NCBI GenBank assembly: GCA_030248135.1
Contig: JASANC010000422.1
Location: 1-64,000 of the forward strand
Direction: 5' to 3'
DNA length: 64,000 nucleotides
Origin: Theristus sp. LFF4_11
Taxonomy: Eukaryota; Nematoda; Chromadorea; Monhysterida; Xyalidae
A program made the position numbers and the translations under genes. Under the pieces are notes generated by a model. It was not told the DNA's origin. It saw only the letters and a program-made list of their open reading frames with translations, and did not search any database. Of this stretch, positions 1 through 9,630 are shown piece by piece. How positions within the stretch are numbered: the first letter of the stretch is position 1; each line of letters starts with the position of its first letter.

Positions 1-169
1 ACTCCGAACAAAATACAAAGCGGATTTCCGGGGACAAACGAAAGTGCATGATCGATCAGTTCACATTCACTCCCGTGTCTTGCTCGCCGCATTGCTTCGC
101 ATGCAAGCGCCTCCTCGGGCAACTGGAAAGCGTGTTTCGAATAATAAACAAGCAGCAACCTCGACCGAC
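1..169 (-). other. Aldolase intron 3 (part)
   Basis: Sequence after the donor at 169/168 of aldolase exon 3. I see no further coding exon before the window edge. Confidence 0.7.
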
Positions 170-1075
170 CCTGCGTGGTGCATTCGCCAATGGTGCCACC
201 CAATGGGACGACACCCTTGTCGACCTTGATGCCAGGAATGATGCCTGAGTTCTGCAGCACTTTCACGAATGGCGTGCCATCGTCCGTTTTCTGTAAAAGT
301 GGACGAGCACAATCAATCTGTTGACAATGTCTCTTTGCTCCTGAATTCTCCTGAGATTGCTTTAGAATCTTTAAAAAAACTCCGTTCGAGAGCTACTTTT
401 AGGTCTGTGGAGGAATCACTTGATTTGCACGGAGTGATGTCATTAGAAACAGTGAAGAAACCCACACCCCTCCTAAAAATCAGGTGGTTGGTCCGTTCTG
501 AAAACAGCTCTAGACTGGGTTGTGCAAAAGAACACCGCCGTTGTGCAGTGCAACGTCACACAGCCACACAGTTCAGTTGCGTCTCATTTCGCACCTGATA
601 CAGCGTCTCGTGGAACATGATGACACCACTGATGCATTCGGCCATCTGCTTCGGATCGCTCGTGAACAACATTTGGCGGTATTTACGGCGGTTCTCCTCC
701 GTGTTCTCAAGACCAAGCGGCGCCAGGCGTTTCTGCATCGAACCTACAACACCATTGCCACAGCATATCGTCGTGTTTATCGCATGAACTACCAATGACA
801 TTTTTTGATATTTTATAGTTTTGTGGAACACCAAAAAATTGGCAGAAATTGGCGGCTTTTTTGGCATGTTCTCATGTGGTGTTTGGCAAGTAATCGACTT
901 ATGGCCCATTTATTGAAACCCTCCGAAGGCAGCTTTTCGTTGCCACAGTGTTTCCTCACCCACCGGTGCTCTCATCAGCCGCTAGAATGCCCTTTCCGGG
1001 TGTTATGATGGCGTTGGCGATCTGGCGCAACTCTTCCTCCTTTTCCGGGCTCAAATATTCGGCGTAGCTGGCCAT
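170..1075 (-). CDS. aldo: Class I fructose-bisphosphate aldolase, N-terminal part (gene continues left of window)
   Basis: Glycolytic and gluconeogenic enzyme that cleaves fructose-1,6-bisphosphate into two triose phosphates in the cytosol. Three coding exons are visible: 964-1075, 595-743 and 170-290, with GT donors and AG acceptors and in-frame joins. Exon 1 starts [20 protein letters not shown] and carries [11 protein letters not shown], the aldolase N-terminal signature. Exon 2 reads [18 protein letters not shown] and [11 protein letters not shown]. Exon 3 carries [14 protein letters not shown], close to the family's IKVDKG motif. The ATG at 1075 has a purine-rich upstream context and no upstream coding was seen. 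About 127 of the usual ~360 residues are present; the Schiff-base lysine lies in exons beyond base 1. The family call is secure from these motifs. Paralogue identity cannot be decided. Confidence 0.93.
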
Positions 1076-1285
1076 TGTTTATGGTCGATTTTGTGACAGA
1101 ACTAGCAGAAATATATAATTGGTATGCAGCGCAGCAAGTTTGAAACGCCACAAGCAGCACAGCCAGACAATATGCGAAACCTGCAACACGATTATTTGGT
1201 TCAACTGAGTCAGGCTGCTGCGCTGGGAAAGGAAATGGGTAAAAAGGCTTGGCTTACGCTTAAATGGGTAAAAAGGAAACCGTAT

Positions 1286-1640
1286 CAAAAAGGCTTGGCT
1301 TGGCTTAGGATTATTTTTGATTAGGTTTACGTTTAGGATTAGGAAGAGTTTAAGACTCATTGCATTTGCAAGCAACCTCATATCAAAAAATCATAAAAAT
1401 CACTTTTAAGAATGTATACAAATCGTTGGGCCATTTATGTTTTGTGTACGTTACGTAGGGCCATTCGCCATTCATTGTCTTGCTTGGGCCATTTATTTTG
1501 TCTTGGGCCACGCATTGGTAAACGATTTGTATACATACTTAAAAGTGATTTTTTTGATTTCTGATAAATGGTTGCTTGCAATGAGTCGTTGTAGGTTCCT
1601 AATCCTAATCCTAATCCTAATCCTAAGCCAAGCCTTTTTT
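1286..1640. repeat. Foldback element with telomere-like arms
   Basis: Two arms of about 140 bases (1286-1429 and about 1500-1640) are inverted copies of each other around a ~70-base centre that repeats the word GGGCCATT. The outer ends carry GGCTTGGCTTAGGATT and its complement. The right arm contains four to five tandem CCTAAT units (about 1598-1628). No clear target duplication was found. The arms look like ATTAGG-type telomeric repeat, but the unit varies, so I treat it as an interstitial, telomere-like repeat. Confidence 0.75.
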
Positions 1641-1969
1641 ATAAGGTGAAAATAATCAATTTAGTTTTTGCATTTTTTTCTTTCCTGTGTTAAAGGGCAG
1701 GGGCCACCGCTACTGCACATGCACCTGTTTTAATAATGATGCATTACGTTGGTGAACAGCGCCAAAAATACAACACCAATCCTAACCAGAAAACAAAAAT
1801 TACATTTTTTCTATTTTTCTTTTTTTACATTTTTTGTAAAAACATTTGAAAAAAAAAACAATTTGGATTTTGGAAAGTCAATCAGGGAGTCCAGAAGAAC
1901 CAAATTATTGTGATTTTTGACGCAAAGCTTCATTATGATATGCACCTGCCCCGCATCCGCATTGCTCAT

Positions 1970-2160
1970 TGCTCATGATCCACTGGCGCGCGTGCACACG
2001 CTCCGCACTCAACATAAACTCGTTCAAAAAGCAGTTATTTTCATTCTTGCTTTCTTAAAAAGGCTTGGCTTAGGTTAGGATTAGGTTAGGAACAGGTTTT
2101 GCTTAAGATTAGGCTTAGGTTTGGTTTTAGGTTTAGGTCCGTTTTAGCAGTGTCCGAGAA
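1970..2160 (+). repeat. Dispersed direct repeat, copy 1
   Basis: Begins near GCTCATGATCCACTGG, runs through GGCTTGGCTTAGGTTAGG and ends near CCGTTTTAGCAGTGTCCGA. A second copy in the same orientation lies at 4648-4855. The pair brackets the GC-tract-rich foldback region at 2.36-4.61 kb. The TTAGG-rich segment is related to the arms of the 1286-1640 foldback. Confidence 0.75.
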
Positions 2161-2355
2161 CATTCAATTGTGGAGCGTGAGTTAACTGGAGCGTAATATC
2201 ATAAAACGTGCCAACCGATTTTTGAATCAATTAAAGAAACTCAAATTCAGGAAAAAATCTGATGGTCGACAAAAATAGGTGCATTTTCGATTTTTCGAAC
2301 CGCGCTGCGCTGACGACGCGCTGACTTCAAATTAAATATTGCACTTTCCAGACGT

Positions 2356-4321
2356 AGTTGTTCCAGAGCCGGGGGGGTTGGGGGCAGTACCGTGGGCGAG
2401 GGGGGGGGGTGGGGGGGGGGGGGGGTACACCGTACACCTAGAGATGTAAGGGTCAAAAAAAATTTTTTTTTTTAATTTTTTTTAAAGTAAAAAAAATAAG
2501 CATTTTTTTTAATTTTTTTTATTAAAAATTTTTGAAATTTTTTCTTTAATGTGCCCTGAAAATGCCGTTTTTGGCATAATTTTTCGAAAGTTCAACAAAA
2601 ATTTTCTTTGACTTTACCTAGTCACTTAGTCTTCAACGCTGCAGGTGGTATTCTGGATTGATTTATCGACTGTTTTCAGCCTTGGTGAGTGATGATCGAC
2701 TCGCGCATTGAAGTACTTGAGCGTCGCAAAGGCTAGTTCAACAAATTCCGATGTCGCTAAGGTGAGATAGAAGCAGAGAACTCACATTTACGCATCGTTT
2801 TTCAGGATCTCGAAAGGTGGAAATTGCACTGTCTGCCACTGCAAGCGTAACTTCGTTGGTTGCTCGTTGCTGTTTCGCCTCGTGTCGTCAGCATGATCAC
2901 ACCGGTTTGTTGTGGAACTTGTTTCCATGTTATTTGAGGTGAATTGAGAGGCAAAACACGAGACGTGATGTCGTCGGTGGGAAAATGGGGTCGCCGAAAC
3001 CAAGTCTGAAATTTTCACCCTCCTCCCATATGAGTGGGGGTCATATGGTAAGTCGGTGGCTCCTCAGATAGTGATATTCGGACTCCCTGAAAAATTCTGA
3101 ACAACTTTCATTTTAAAAAAAAATTTAAAAAAAAATTTTTTTTAAAGAAAAAAAATAGAAAATTTTTTTTTTCTTGACATCTCTAGGTACACCCCCCCCC
3201 CCAGAGCACCAGAGACCGTCGGGTGGGGGGTGGGGGGGGGCACCGTGCCACCCCCCCTAAAACCGGGCACCCCCCCCCCCCCCCCACCCCCCCCCCCCCC
3301 TCGAAAATTTGGCCGACACCCCCCCCCCCCCCCCCCATGAAAATTTGTCTGGCGGAGACCACCCCCCCAAAATTTTCCGTACACCCTAAATTTTTTTTGG
3401 AAATTCATGATTTTTTGTTTATAAAGTCCATAATATAAGTTGAATATATGATAACTTTTCCATCTTCATTGTAATTTCAACGATTTTGCAGCAAAATTTA
3501 CCATTTTTCCTTCAAAATTTAAGCGAAAAATTATCATGGGGGGGGGGGCCGGGGGGGTGGGGGGGGGGACCCCCCCTCAGAAAATTTTGAAAAAATGCAC
3601 CCCCCATGGGGGTCCCATGGGGGGGTCCCACGTTACCATAGGTTGGACCCCCCCCTCACTTTTTGGTCGGCACCCCCCCCCCCCACGGCACCACACCCCC
3701 CCCCTTCTAAATTTGTTTTGGGCCCACGGTACTGTTTGGGGGGGGGGGGGCGATATAGATAGCTGGAGCAAATTTTCCAGACAGATAGATAGCTGGAATA
3801 TTTTGGGGGGCCGCGGGGGGGGGGATGTGACTTTGGGGCATAGTTGTTCTAGGGGGGGGCCTGGGGGGGCCTGGGGGGGGCCGGCCCCCGCCCAAAAATT
3901 TTCGAATCTATCTCTATCAGACAGTTTTTTTCGGCTCAGCTATTATCTATCTAAAAAAAATTCTCAGCCAGCTATCTATCTGAAAATTTTTGTCTTCGAA
4001 GACATAAAATGAGTCAATTTTTTACCAAAATTGACCATTTTTGCTCGTAATTCTTGAAAATTTCGCTAATTTTAGGTAAAATACGCGTCTATACTTGATT
4101 TTTAGTGTATTTTTAGCATTATTTTGCTGTTTTTATAGCTTTTTAGCGTTTTAGCTATCTATCTATCAAATTTCAAATTTTTGACCGGCCCCCCCAAAGT
4201 CACATGCCCCCCCCCCCCCCGCGGCCCCCCCCCCAAAATTTTCCAGCAATCTATCTATCTGGAAAATTTGCTCCAGCTATCTATATCGGCCCCCCCCCAA
4301 CCCCTCGGCTCTGGAACAACT
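2356..4321. repeat. Composite element with G/C homopolymers and inverted ends
   Basis: AGTTGTTCCAGAGCCG at 2356 recurs inverted at 4306-4321, each followed inward by long G or C runs. The interior holds poly-C and poly-G tracts, several above 12 bases (around 2401-2425, 3190-3350, 3538-3570, 4207-4235). Translations of these tracts give Gly/Pro-only peptides and are not genes. No target duplication was established, so the outer boundaries are tentative. Confidence 0.55.
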
Positions 4322-4612
4322 ATGCTTTGGGGGGGGGGCGGTCAAAATTTTGAAATCAGATAGATAGATAGCTAAAACGCTAAAAAGCTATAAAAACAGC
4401 TAAATAAGGCTTAAAATACACTAAAAATCAAGTACACACGCAAGTTTTACCTAAGAGTAGCGAAATTTTAAAAGAATTTCGAGCAAAAATGGTCAATTTT
4501 TGAGGTCAATTTTGGTCAAAAATTGACTCATTTTATGTCTTCGAAGACAAAAATTTTCAGATAGATAGCTGGCTGAGAAAAAGAGAAAGATAATAGCTGA
4601 GCGGCCCTGGCG
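3750..4612. repeat. Interleaved inverted repeats rich in GATAGATAG
   Basis: Segment 3755-3850 is inverted at 4196-4292 (shared word GCTGGAGCAAATTTTCCAG). Segment 3945-4170 is inverted at 4350-4612 (shared words GTCTTCGAAGACA, CTATCTATCTATC and TAAAAAGCTATAAAAACAGC). The two inverted pairs overlap in A-B-A'-B' order, so the stretch could fold in alternative ways. Related GATAGATAGCTAAAACGCT sequence occurs again at about 23528. Confidence 0.75.
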
Positions 4613-4647
4613 CTTCTTTTTTAAAACGCACGCGCACGTGGCATCGG

Positions 4648-4855
4648 CATGCTCATGCTCATGATCCACTAGCGCGCGTGCACACGCTCCGGCCCCAACA
4701 AAAACTTGTTCAAAACGCAGTTTTTCTGACATCTTCCTTTTTGAAAAGGCTTGGCTTAGGTTAGGATTAGGTTAGGATCAGGTTTGGCTTAGGATTACGC
4801 TTCAGGATTAAGATTTATTGTAAATCAAGTCCGTTTTAGCAATGTCCGACAACGA
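4648..4855 (+). repeat. Dispersed direct repeat, copy 2
   Basis: Same order of words as 1970-2160 (CTCATGATCCACTAGCGCGC, GGCTTGGCTTAGGTTAGG, CCGTTTTAGCAATGTCCGA), diverged by substitutions and small indels. No coding capacity. Confidence 0.75.
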
Positions 4856-5536
4856 GCGTCTTTTACCTGAAGCGGATTTTAGAAAAGAAGGGCAGCCCTG
4901 AGCGGCTGAGCCGAAAAAACGTCTTTGATAGAGGGTCAGGTCAGGACAAAACCCCTCCCCTCCCCTCCCCTCCCCTCCTCCTTTTTGGAGGACAAAACCC
5001 CTCCCCTCCCCTCCCCTCCTGAGACAGGACAAAACCCCTCCCCTCCTTCAACAAAAATTCAAAAAATGCCAAATTTTGATTTTTAAGGATTACGGTAACT
5101 CTGCAGTGGGTCTCGACACGATTTTTTTTAAAACATTTTAAAAAATGCTGCATGTTTCTAAAAAGTTTCAACTGTTACTCACAAGAAACAAAATGGTTTT
5201 CAGCAACTTCGCGTCAAGACCCAAAACGACCGCTACCGTAACCCGTGTGACAAAACTTTGGACATATGACCGTGGGTCTCGACACGAATCACACAGGTTA
5301 CGGTAATTTTGGGTCTTGACACGAAGTTGCTGAAAACCACTTTGTTTTTTTGTGAATAACAGTTGAAACCTTTCAGAAACATGCAGCATTGTAACAGAAT
5401 GTCAAAAAATCGGATGTCAAGGCTTACGGTAACTCTGCAGTGGGTCTCGACACGATTTTTTAAAAACGTCCCTGATTGCCAGGAAAAGCTACTAGAATGA
5501 TAGATATCGTTCACATGATTGCATAAAACGGTCATA

Positions 5537-6264
5537 CCGTATTACCTCTAATAAACCCCCATGGGGTTTTATTTCTTCAGCGACTTCTGGGGGTGGGGGT
5601 TTATTTTTTGGGGGGGGGGCTTTATTTTGGGGGGGGGGGGTTTATTTGGAAACCATTTTTAGGAGTGGGCAAAATGGCAAAAATACCTTCCATGGCAGGA
5701 AGGAAGTCGCAGAAACTTCTGCTCTACATAGAAATTTCCTTTTACAACAGCCTTTTGTAATGAAATTACCATTAACTCATCCATTTGGGGCCTTTGGTAC
5801 AGTACGGCCGAATAAATGAGGCAGTCCATCAAGGCGGGATCAGTCGCAGACTAGGAGTTGTCTTTTTCAAAAATGCCAACATAATTTCCAATCATGTGTG
5901 CAAGGGAGAAAGAATGCACAGAACAGCGCGGATAATCCATTAGTTTAAAAAAAACGACTCAAATTTGCCACACAATGTGGTTTCTGAACGCCTTTTTTCT
6001 TTCATTCAAATTTCGCGCGCTCCTTGAACCCTGAAAAAAGCTGCCATGTTTAATCGGCCATACTGTAGCACAATTTCATCATTTTCACTGCAACCAGCCA
6101 CTGAATTCGCTGGGTATGTGTTTCAAACAGGTTTCAATAATCCCCCATGGGGGATTATTTTTGGGGGGGAACATTTGGAAACTTGTCGAGGGGGTGGGGG
6201 TTTTATTTTTTTTGGGGGGGGGGGGGGGTTAATTTTGGGGGGGGGGTTAATAGAGGTAATACGG
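5537..6264. mobile_element. MITE-A, TA-flanked, nested in the foldback element
   Basis: Ends are CCGTATTACCTCTA and its inverse, flanked by TA (5535-5536 and 6265-6266). The two flanks rejoin to match an intact neighbouring unit: GTCA-TA-TGTCGAAAG is uninterrupted at 6528-6540. This empty site shows that the insertion point and TA duplication are real. G-rich runs sit just inside both ends. TA duplication points to Tc1/mariner-type mobilisation. No transposase frame is present. Confidence 0.9.
5800..6065. mobile_element. MITE-B copy 1, nested inside MITE-A
   Basis: 266 bases with inverted ends CAGTACGGCCGAATAAA / GGCCATACTG, flanked by TA (5798-5799 and 6066-6067). A full second copy lies at 19339-19601 in a different context, which confirms that this is an independent mobile unit and the third layer of nesting here. 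Confidence 0.88.
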
Positions 6265-7132
6265 TATGTCGAAAGTTTGGTCACACGGGTTACGGTAGCG
6301 GTCGTTTTGGGTCTTGACACGAAGTTGCTTAAAACCACTTTGTTTCTTGTGAATAACAGTTGAAACCTTTCAGAAACATGCAGCATTGTAACAGAATGTC
6401 AAAAAATCAGATGTCAAGGATTACGGTAACTCTGCAGTGGGTCTCGACACGATTTTTTAAAAACGTCCCTGATTGCCAGGAAAAGCTACTAGAATGATAG
6501 AGATCGTTCACATGATTGCATAAAACGGTCATATGTCGAAAGTTTGGTCACACGGGTTACGGTAGCGGTCGTTTTGGGTCTTGACACGAAGTTGCTGAAA
6601 ACCACTTTGTTTCTTGTGAATAACACTTGAAGCCTTTCAGAAACATGCAGCATTGTAACAGAATGTCAAAAAATCGGATGTCAAGGATTACGGTAACTCT
6701 GCAGTGGGTCTCGACACGATTTTTCAAAAACGTCCCTGATTGCCAGGAAAAGCTACTAGAATGATAGATATCGTTCACATGATCGCATAAAACGGTCATA
6801 TGTCCAAAGTTTTGTCACACGGGTTACGGTAGCGGTCGTTTTGGGTCTTGACGCAAAGTTGCTGAAAACCATTTTGTTTCTTGTGAGTAACAGTTGAAAC
6901 TTTTTAGAAACATGCAGCATTTTTTAAAATGTTTTAAAAAAAATCGTGTCGAGACCCACTGCAGAGTTACCGTAATCCTTAAAAATCAAAATTTGGCATT
7001 TTTTGAATTTTTGTTGGAGGAGGGGAGGGGTTTTGTCCTGTCTCAGGAGGGGAGGGGAGGGGAGGGGTTTTGTCCTCCAAAAAGGAGGAGGGGAGGGGAG
7101 GGGAGGGGTTTTGTCCTGACCCTTTGATAGAG

Positions 7133-8335
7133 ATACATTCGAAAAATTCTTGGGAGGGGGCCGGGCGCCGGGCGCCCCCCCCCCAGCCCCAGGCCCTTCC
7201 CAGAACAAAATAAAGCCTTTAAAATTGGTAAAAAGTAAAAACTTTCATGAAAATTATCTTCAAACACCAATTTGGCCTACCTTTCGCAATTCGCATGCAA
7301 ACGCAGGACGTGGACGTGTCTAAATAAATCTGAAATCTGTACGGTTGATGAAAAAACTGCAAAAAACGTAAAAATCTTTTTTTTTAATTTTTTAATTTTA
7401 ATTAAATTGATTTAATTAATTAAAATTAAAAAAAATTTTCCAACTTTTTTACATGTAAATTTTTCTTAATTTTTGTAAATGTAATTTTTTTCAAAATTTT
7501 TACATTTAATGTTGGTTGGTTTGGTTTACAATAAATAAATAAAAAACAAATTAAAATAAATCAAAAAAATTTAAACCCTCAGTTAGGGGGTTGGAAATTT
7601 TTTCTTTTTTCTTTGGATTTTTTAACATAAATTTTTTTACTATTGAAATGTGTTGAAATAAACTTTGTTTTGATTTGATTTGATTCTACTTTGCTCTGAA
7701 AATTCGATTTTTTATAAAAAAAAAATCCGGGGGAGGAGGAGCACCCCTCACACCACCCATGACTTTTTTTGCTTAAATTTTAAAGGAAAAACGTTTTATT
7801 TTACAATTTTTGAAATTACAATGTGATCATATATTCAGCTTATATTATGGACTTTAGAGACAAAAAATCATGATTTGTGAGCAAAAATTCATGCTTGTTC
7901 GGATGGTCCGAAAAAACTTTTGTGGGTGTCGCTGAATGTAACTTACGTGGGGTGGGGGTGCCAAGCAAATTTCGAGGTGGGTGTCGTGTGGATGGTACAG
8001 TATCCGGTTTTAGGGGTGGGTGCCGCATGGGCTGGGGTGGATGAGATTAAGTAAGGCCCCCGGTCGCTTGCTAGGGGGTGCACCGTATGCTAATTGGTTC
8101 AACCCCCTAAAATTTTCAATGAAAAACGCCATAAATAGCAAAAAACGCAAAAATGTTTTTAGGACTTAATGATTTTTTATTTAGCGCATATTATGCACCT
8201 GGAAAATGAAAAATCATGATTTTTTAAGAAAAATAAGGATTTTTTGATTATATTATAGAAATAAAGCTAGACAATAAATTAAAAACAAAAAATAATGCGA
8301 ACAACGTTGTAGCCGTTAAAATACGGTAACCGGAC
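7133..8335. other. A/T-rich gene-free stretch with old repeat pieces
   Basis: No gene is seen. Around 7690-7870 the sequence is an inverted, diverged relative of the 3355-3560 region (shared words ATTATGGACTT and AAAAATCATGAT). G-rich stretches at about 7940-8090 give Pro/His-rich spurious frames. Confidence 0.6.
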
Positions 8336-9390
8336 CTTTCACAAATGGGCATTTCGCCGACGGATCTTTCACCAAAGGGTATTTCATCGAACGGGCATTT
8401 CACCAATGGGCATTTCACCGATGGGGCAATTCACCGATGGAGCATTTCACCGATAGGGCATTTCACCGATAGGGCAGTTCCAAGGGTATTTTATCCAAAC
8501 AATGACACAGCGTGTTCCATACATTTCATATGATGATGTGCACGTCAATGTTGTTTTTGACAAGAACCCGCACCTAATAAATATTGGTCATCTCGATTGA
8601 TTTCACAATTCACACACGATTTATTCTGTCTGTCTGCAGCAGCCAATTTTCTGATTTTCCGACAGCGGGTTTTTGCATTTACTTGACGTCAATTTGCCGA
8701 AAATTCTTGAAAAAATTGGCGCCACATTGGAGAAAATCGTTAAAAACGCCTTTGTTTTTTGCAGTCTCCAGTCGTTTTTAATGTCTGAAAATGACGCCAA
8801 ATTCATGAAATGCCCGATTGGTGAAATGCTCTAACGGTGAAATGCCCATCGGTGAAATGCCCTATCGGTGAAATGCCCTATCGGTGAAATGCTCTATCGG
8901 TGAAATGCCCCATCGGTGAAATGCCCATCGGTGAAATGCCCTATCGGCGAAATGCCCTATCGGTGAAATGCCCTATCGGTGAAATGCCCGATCGGTGAAA
9001 TGCCCTATCGGTGAAATACCCTGTCGGTGAAATGCCCATCGGTGAAATGCCCGATCGGTGAAATGTCCATCGGTGAAGTGCCTATAGGTGAAGTGCCCGA
9101 TCGGTGAAATGCCCTATCGGTAAATTGCCTATCAGTGAAATGCCCGATCGGTGAAATGTCCTATCGGTGAATTGCCTATCGGGGAAATGCCCTATCGGTG
9201 AAATGCCCTATCGGTGAAATACCCGTCGTTGAAACGCCCTATCGGTGAAATGCCCCATCGGTGAAATGCCCATCGGTGAAATGCCCATCGGTGAAATGCC
9301 CGATCGGTGAAATGCCCCATCGGTGAAATGCCCATCGGTCAAATGCCCCATCGGTGAAATTCCCGATCGGTGAAACGCCCATCGGTGAGA
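8336..9390. mobile_element. Foldback element with minisatellite arms (GGTGAAATGCCC units)
   Basis: The left arm (8336-8480) is a short array of GGGCATTTCACCGAT-like units. The right arm (about 8812-9390) is a long array of the inverted unit, CGGTGAAATGCCCTAT and variants of 15-18 bases. A ~330-base unique centre (8481-8811) separates them. Both outer ends carry GGACCT..TCAC followed by the array. Drosophila FB elements have the same plan of inverted arms made of short tandem units. Translation of the array gives the artefact peptide GHFTDGHFTDG. No target duplication could be confirmed. Confidence 0.75.
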
Positions 9391-9630
9391 GGTCCGTGAA
9401 TCTTGCGTTGAAAACAAAGTGGTGTTTTTTGTTCTGCTCGCTGTAGTAAATGCCAACATTTCTCACGACTCATTTTATCAGGAAGAAGGTTGCACAGCTT
9501 GAGCTATGGAACAATGACAAAAACATGCGTTCACATTTATTGGCAAACAGTGTTTTGGAACAACAGTAAAGAATGTGATAAACTCTCAGTGAACAAAAAC
9601 AAGTTTCAGAGTGACATTTTGAAAACGACA
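9391..9630. other. Probable 3' UTR of the muscarinic receptor gene
   Basis: Non-coding sequence directly downstream (minus strand) of the receptor stop codon at 9631. On the minus strand it holds A/T-rich sequence, but no polyadenylation site was assigned. Confidence 0.4.

Larger units (their letters stand above)
4934..7122. mobile_element. Foldback/MULE-like DNA element with 10-bp target duplication
   Basis: The ends are GGTCAGG and CCTGACC, flanked on both sides by TTTGATAGAG (4924-4933 and 7123-7132), a perfect 10-base duplication. The terminal inverted arms are about 350 bases (4934-5290 against 6790-7122). Their outer part is built of AGGGGAGGGG-type minisatellite and their inner part is unique-looking sequence. 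Between the arms lie tandem 267-base units (TA junctions at 6265, 6532 and 6799). Long arms with a 9-11 base duplication are typical of Mutator-like and FB-type elements. There is no transposase, so it is non-autonomous. A second element is inserted in its first tandem unit. Confidence 0.85.

Noticed and set aside
3142..4012. Open frames encoding Gly/Pro-only peptides
   Set aside because: They are translations of poly-G and poly-C tracts inside repeats, with no domain and no splice context.
1970..4855. LTR retrotransposon bounded by the two direct repeats
   Set aside because: The repeats lack TG..CA ends, primer-binding site, polypurine tract and any gag/pol frame between them.
8812..9400. 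CRISPR-like array
   Set aside because: Units are adjacent with no unique spacers, the genome is eukaryotic, and an inverted partner array exists; it is a minisatellite arm.
9208..9466. GHFTDGHFTDG-type repeat protein
   Set aside because: A direct translation of the minisatellite; the same array is open in more than one frame because the unit varies around 15-18 bases.
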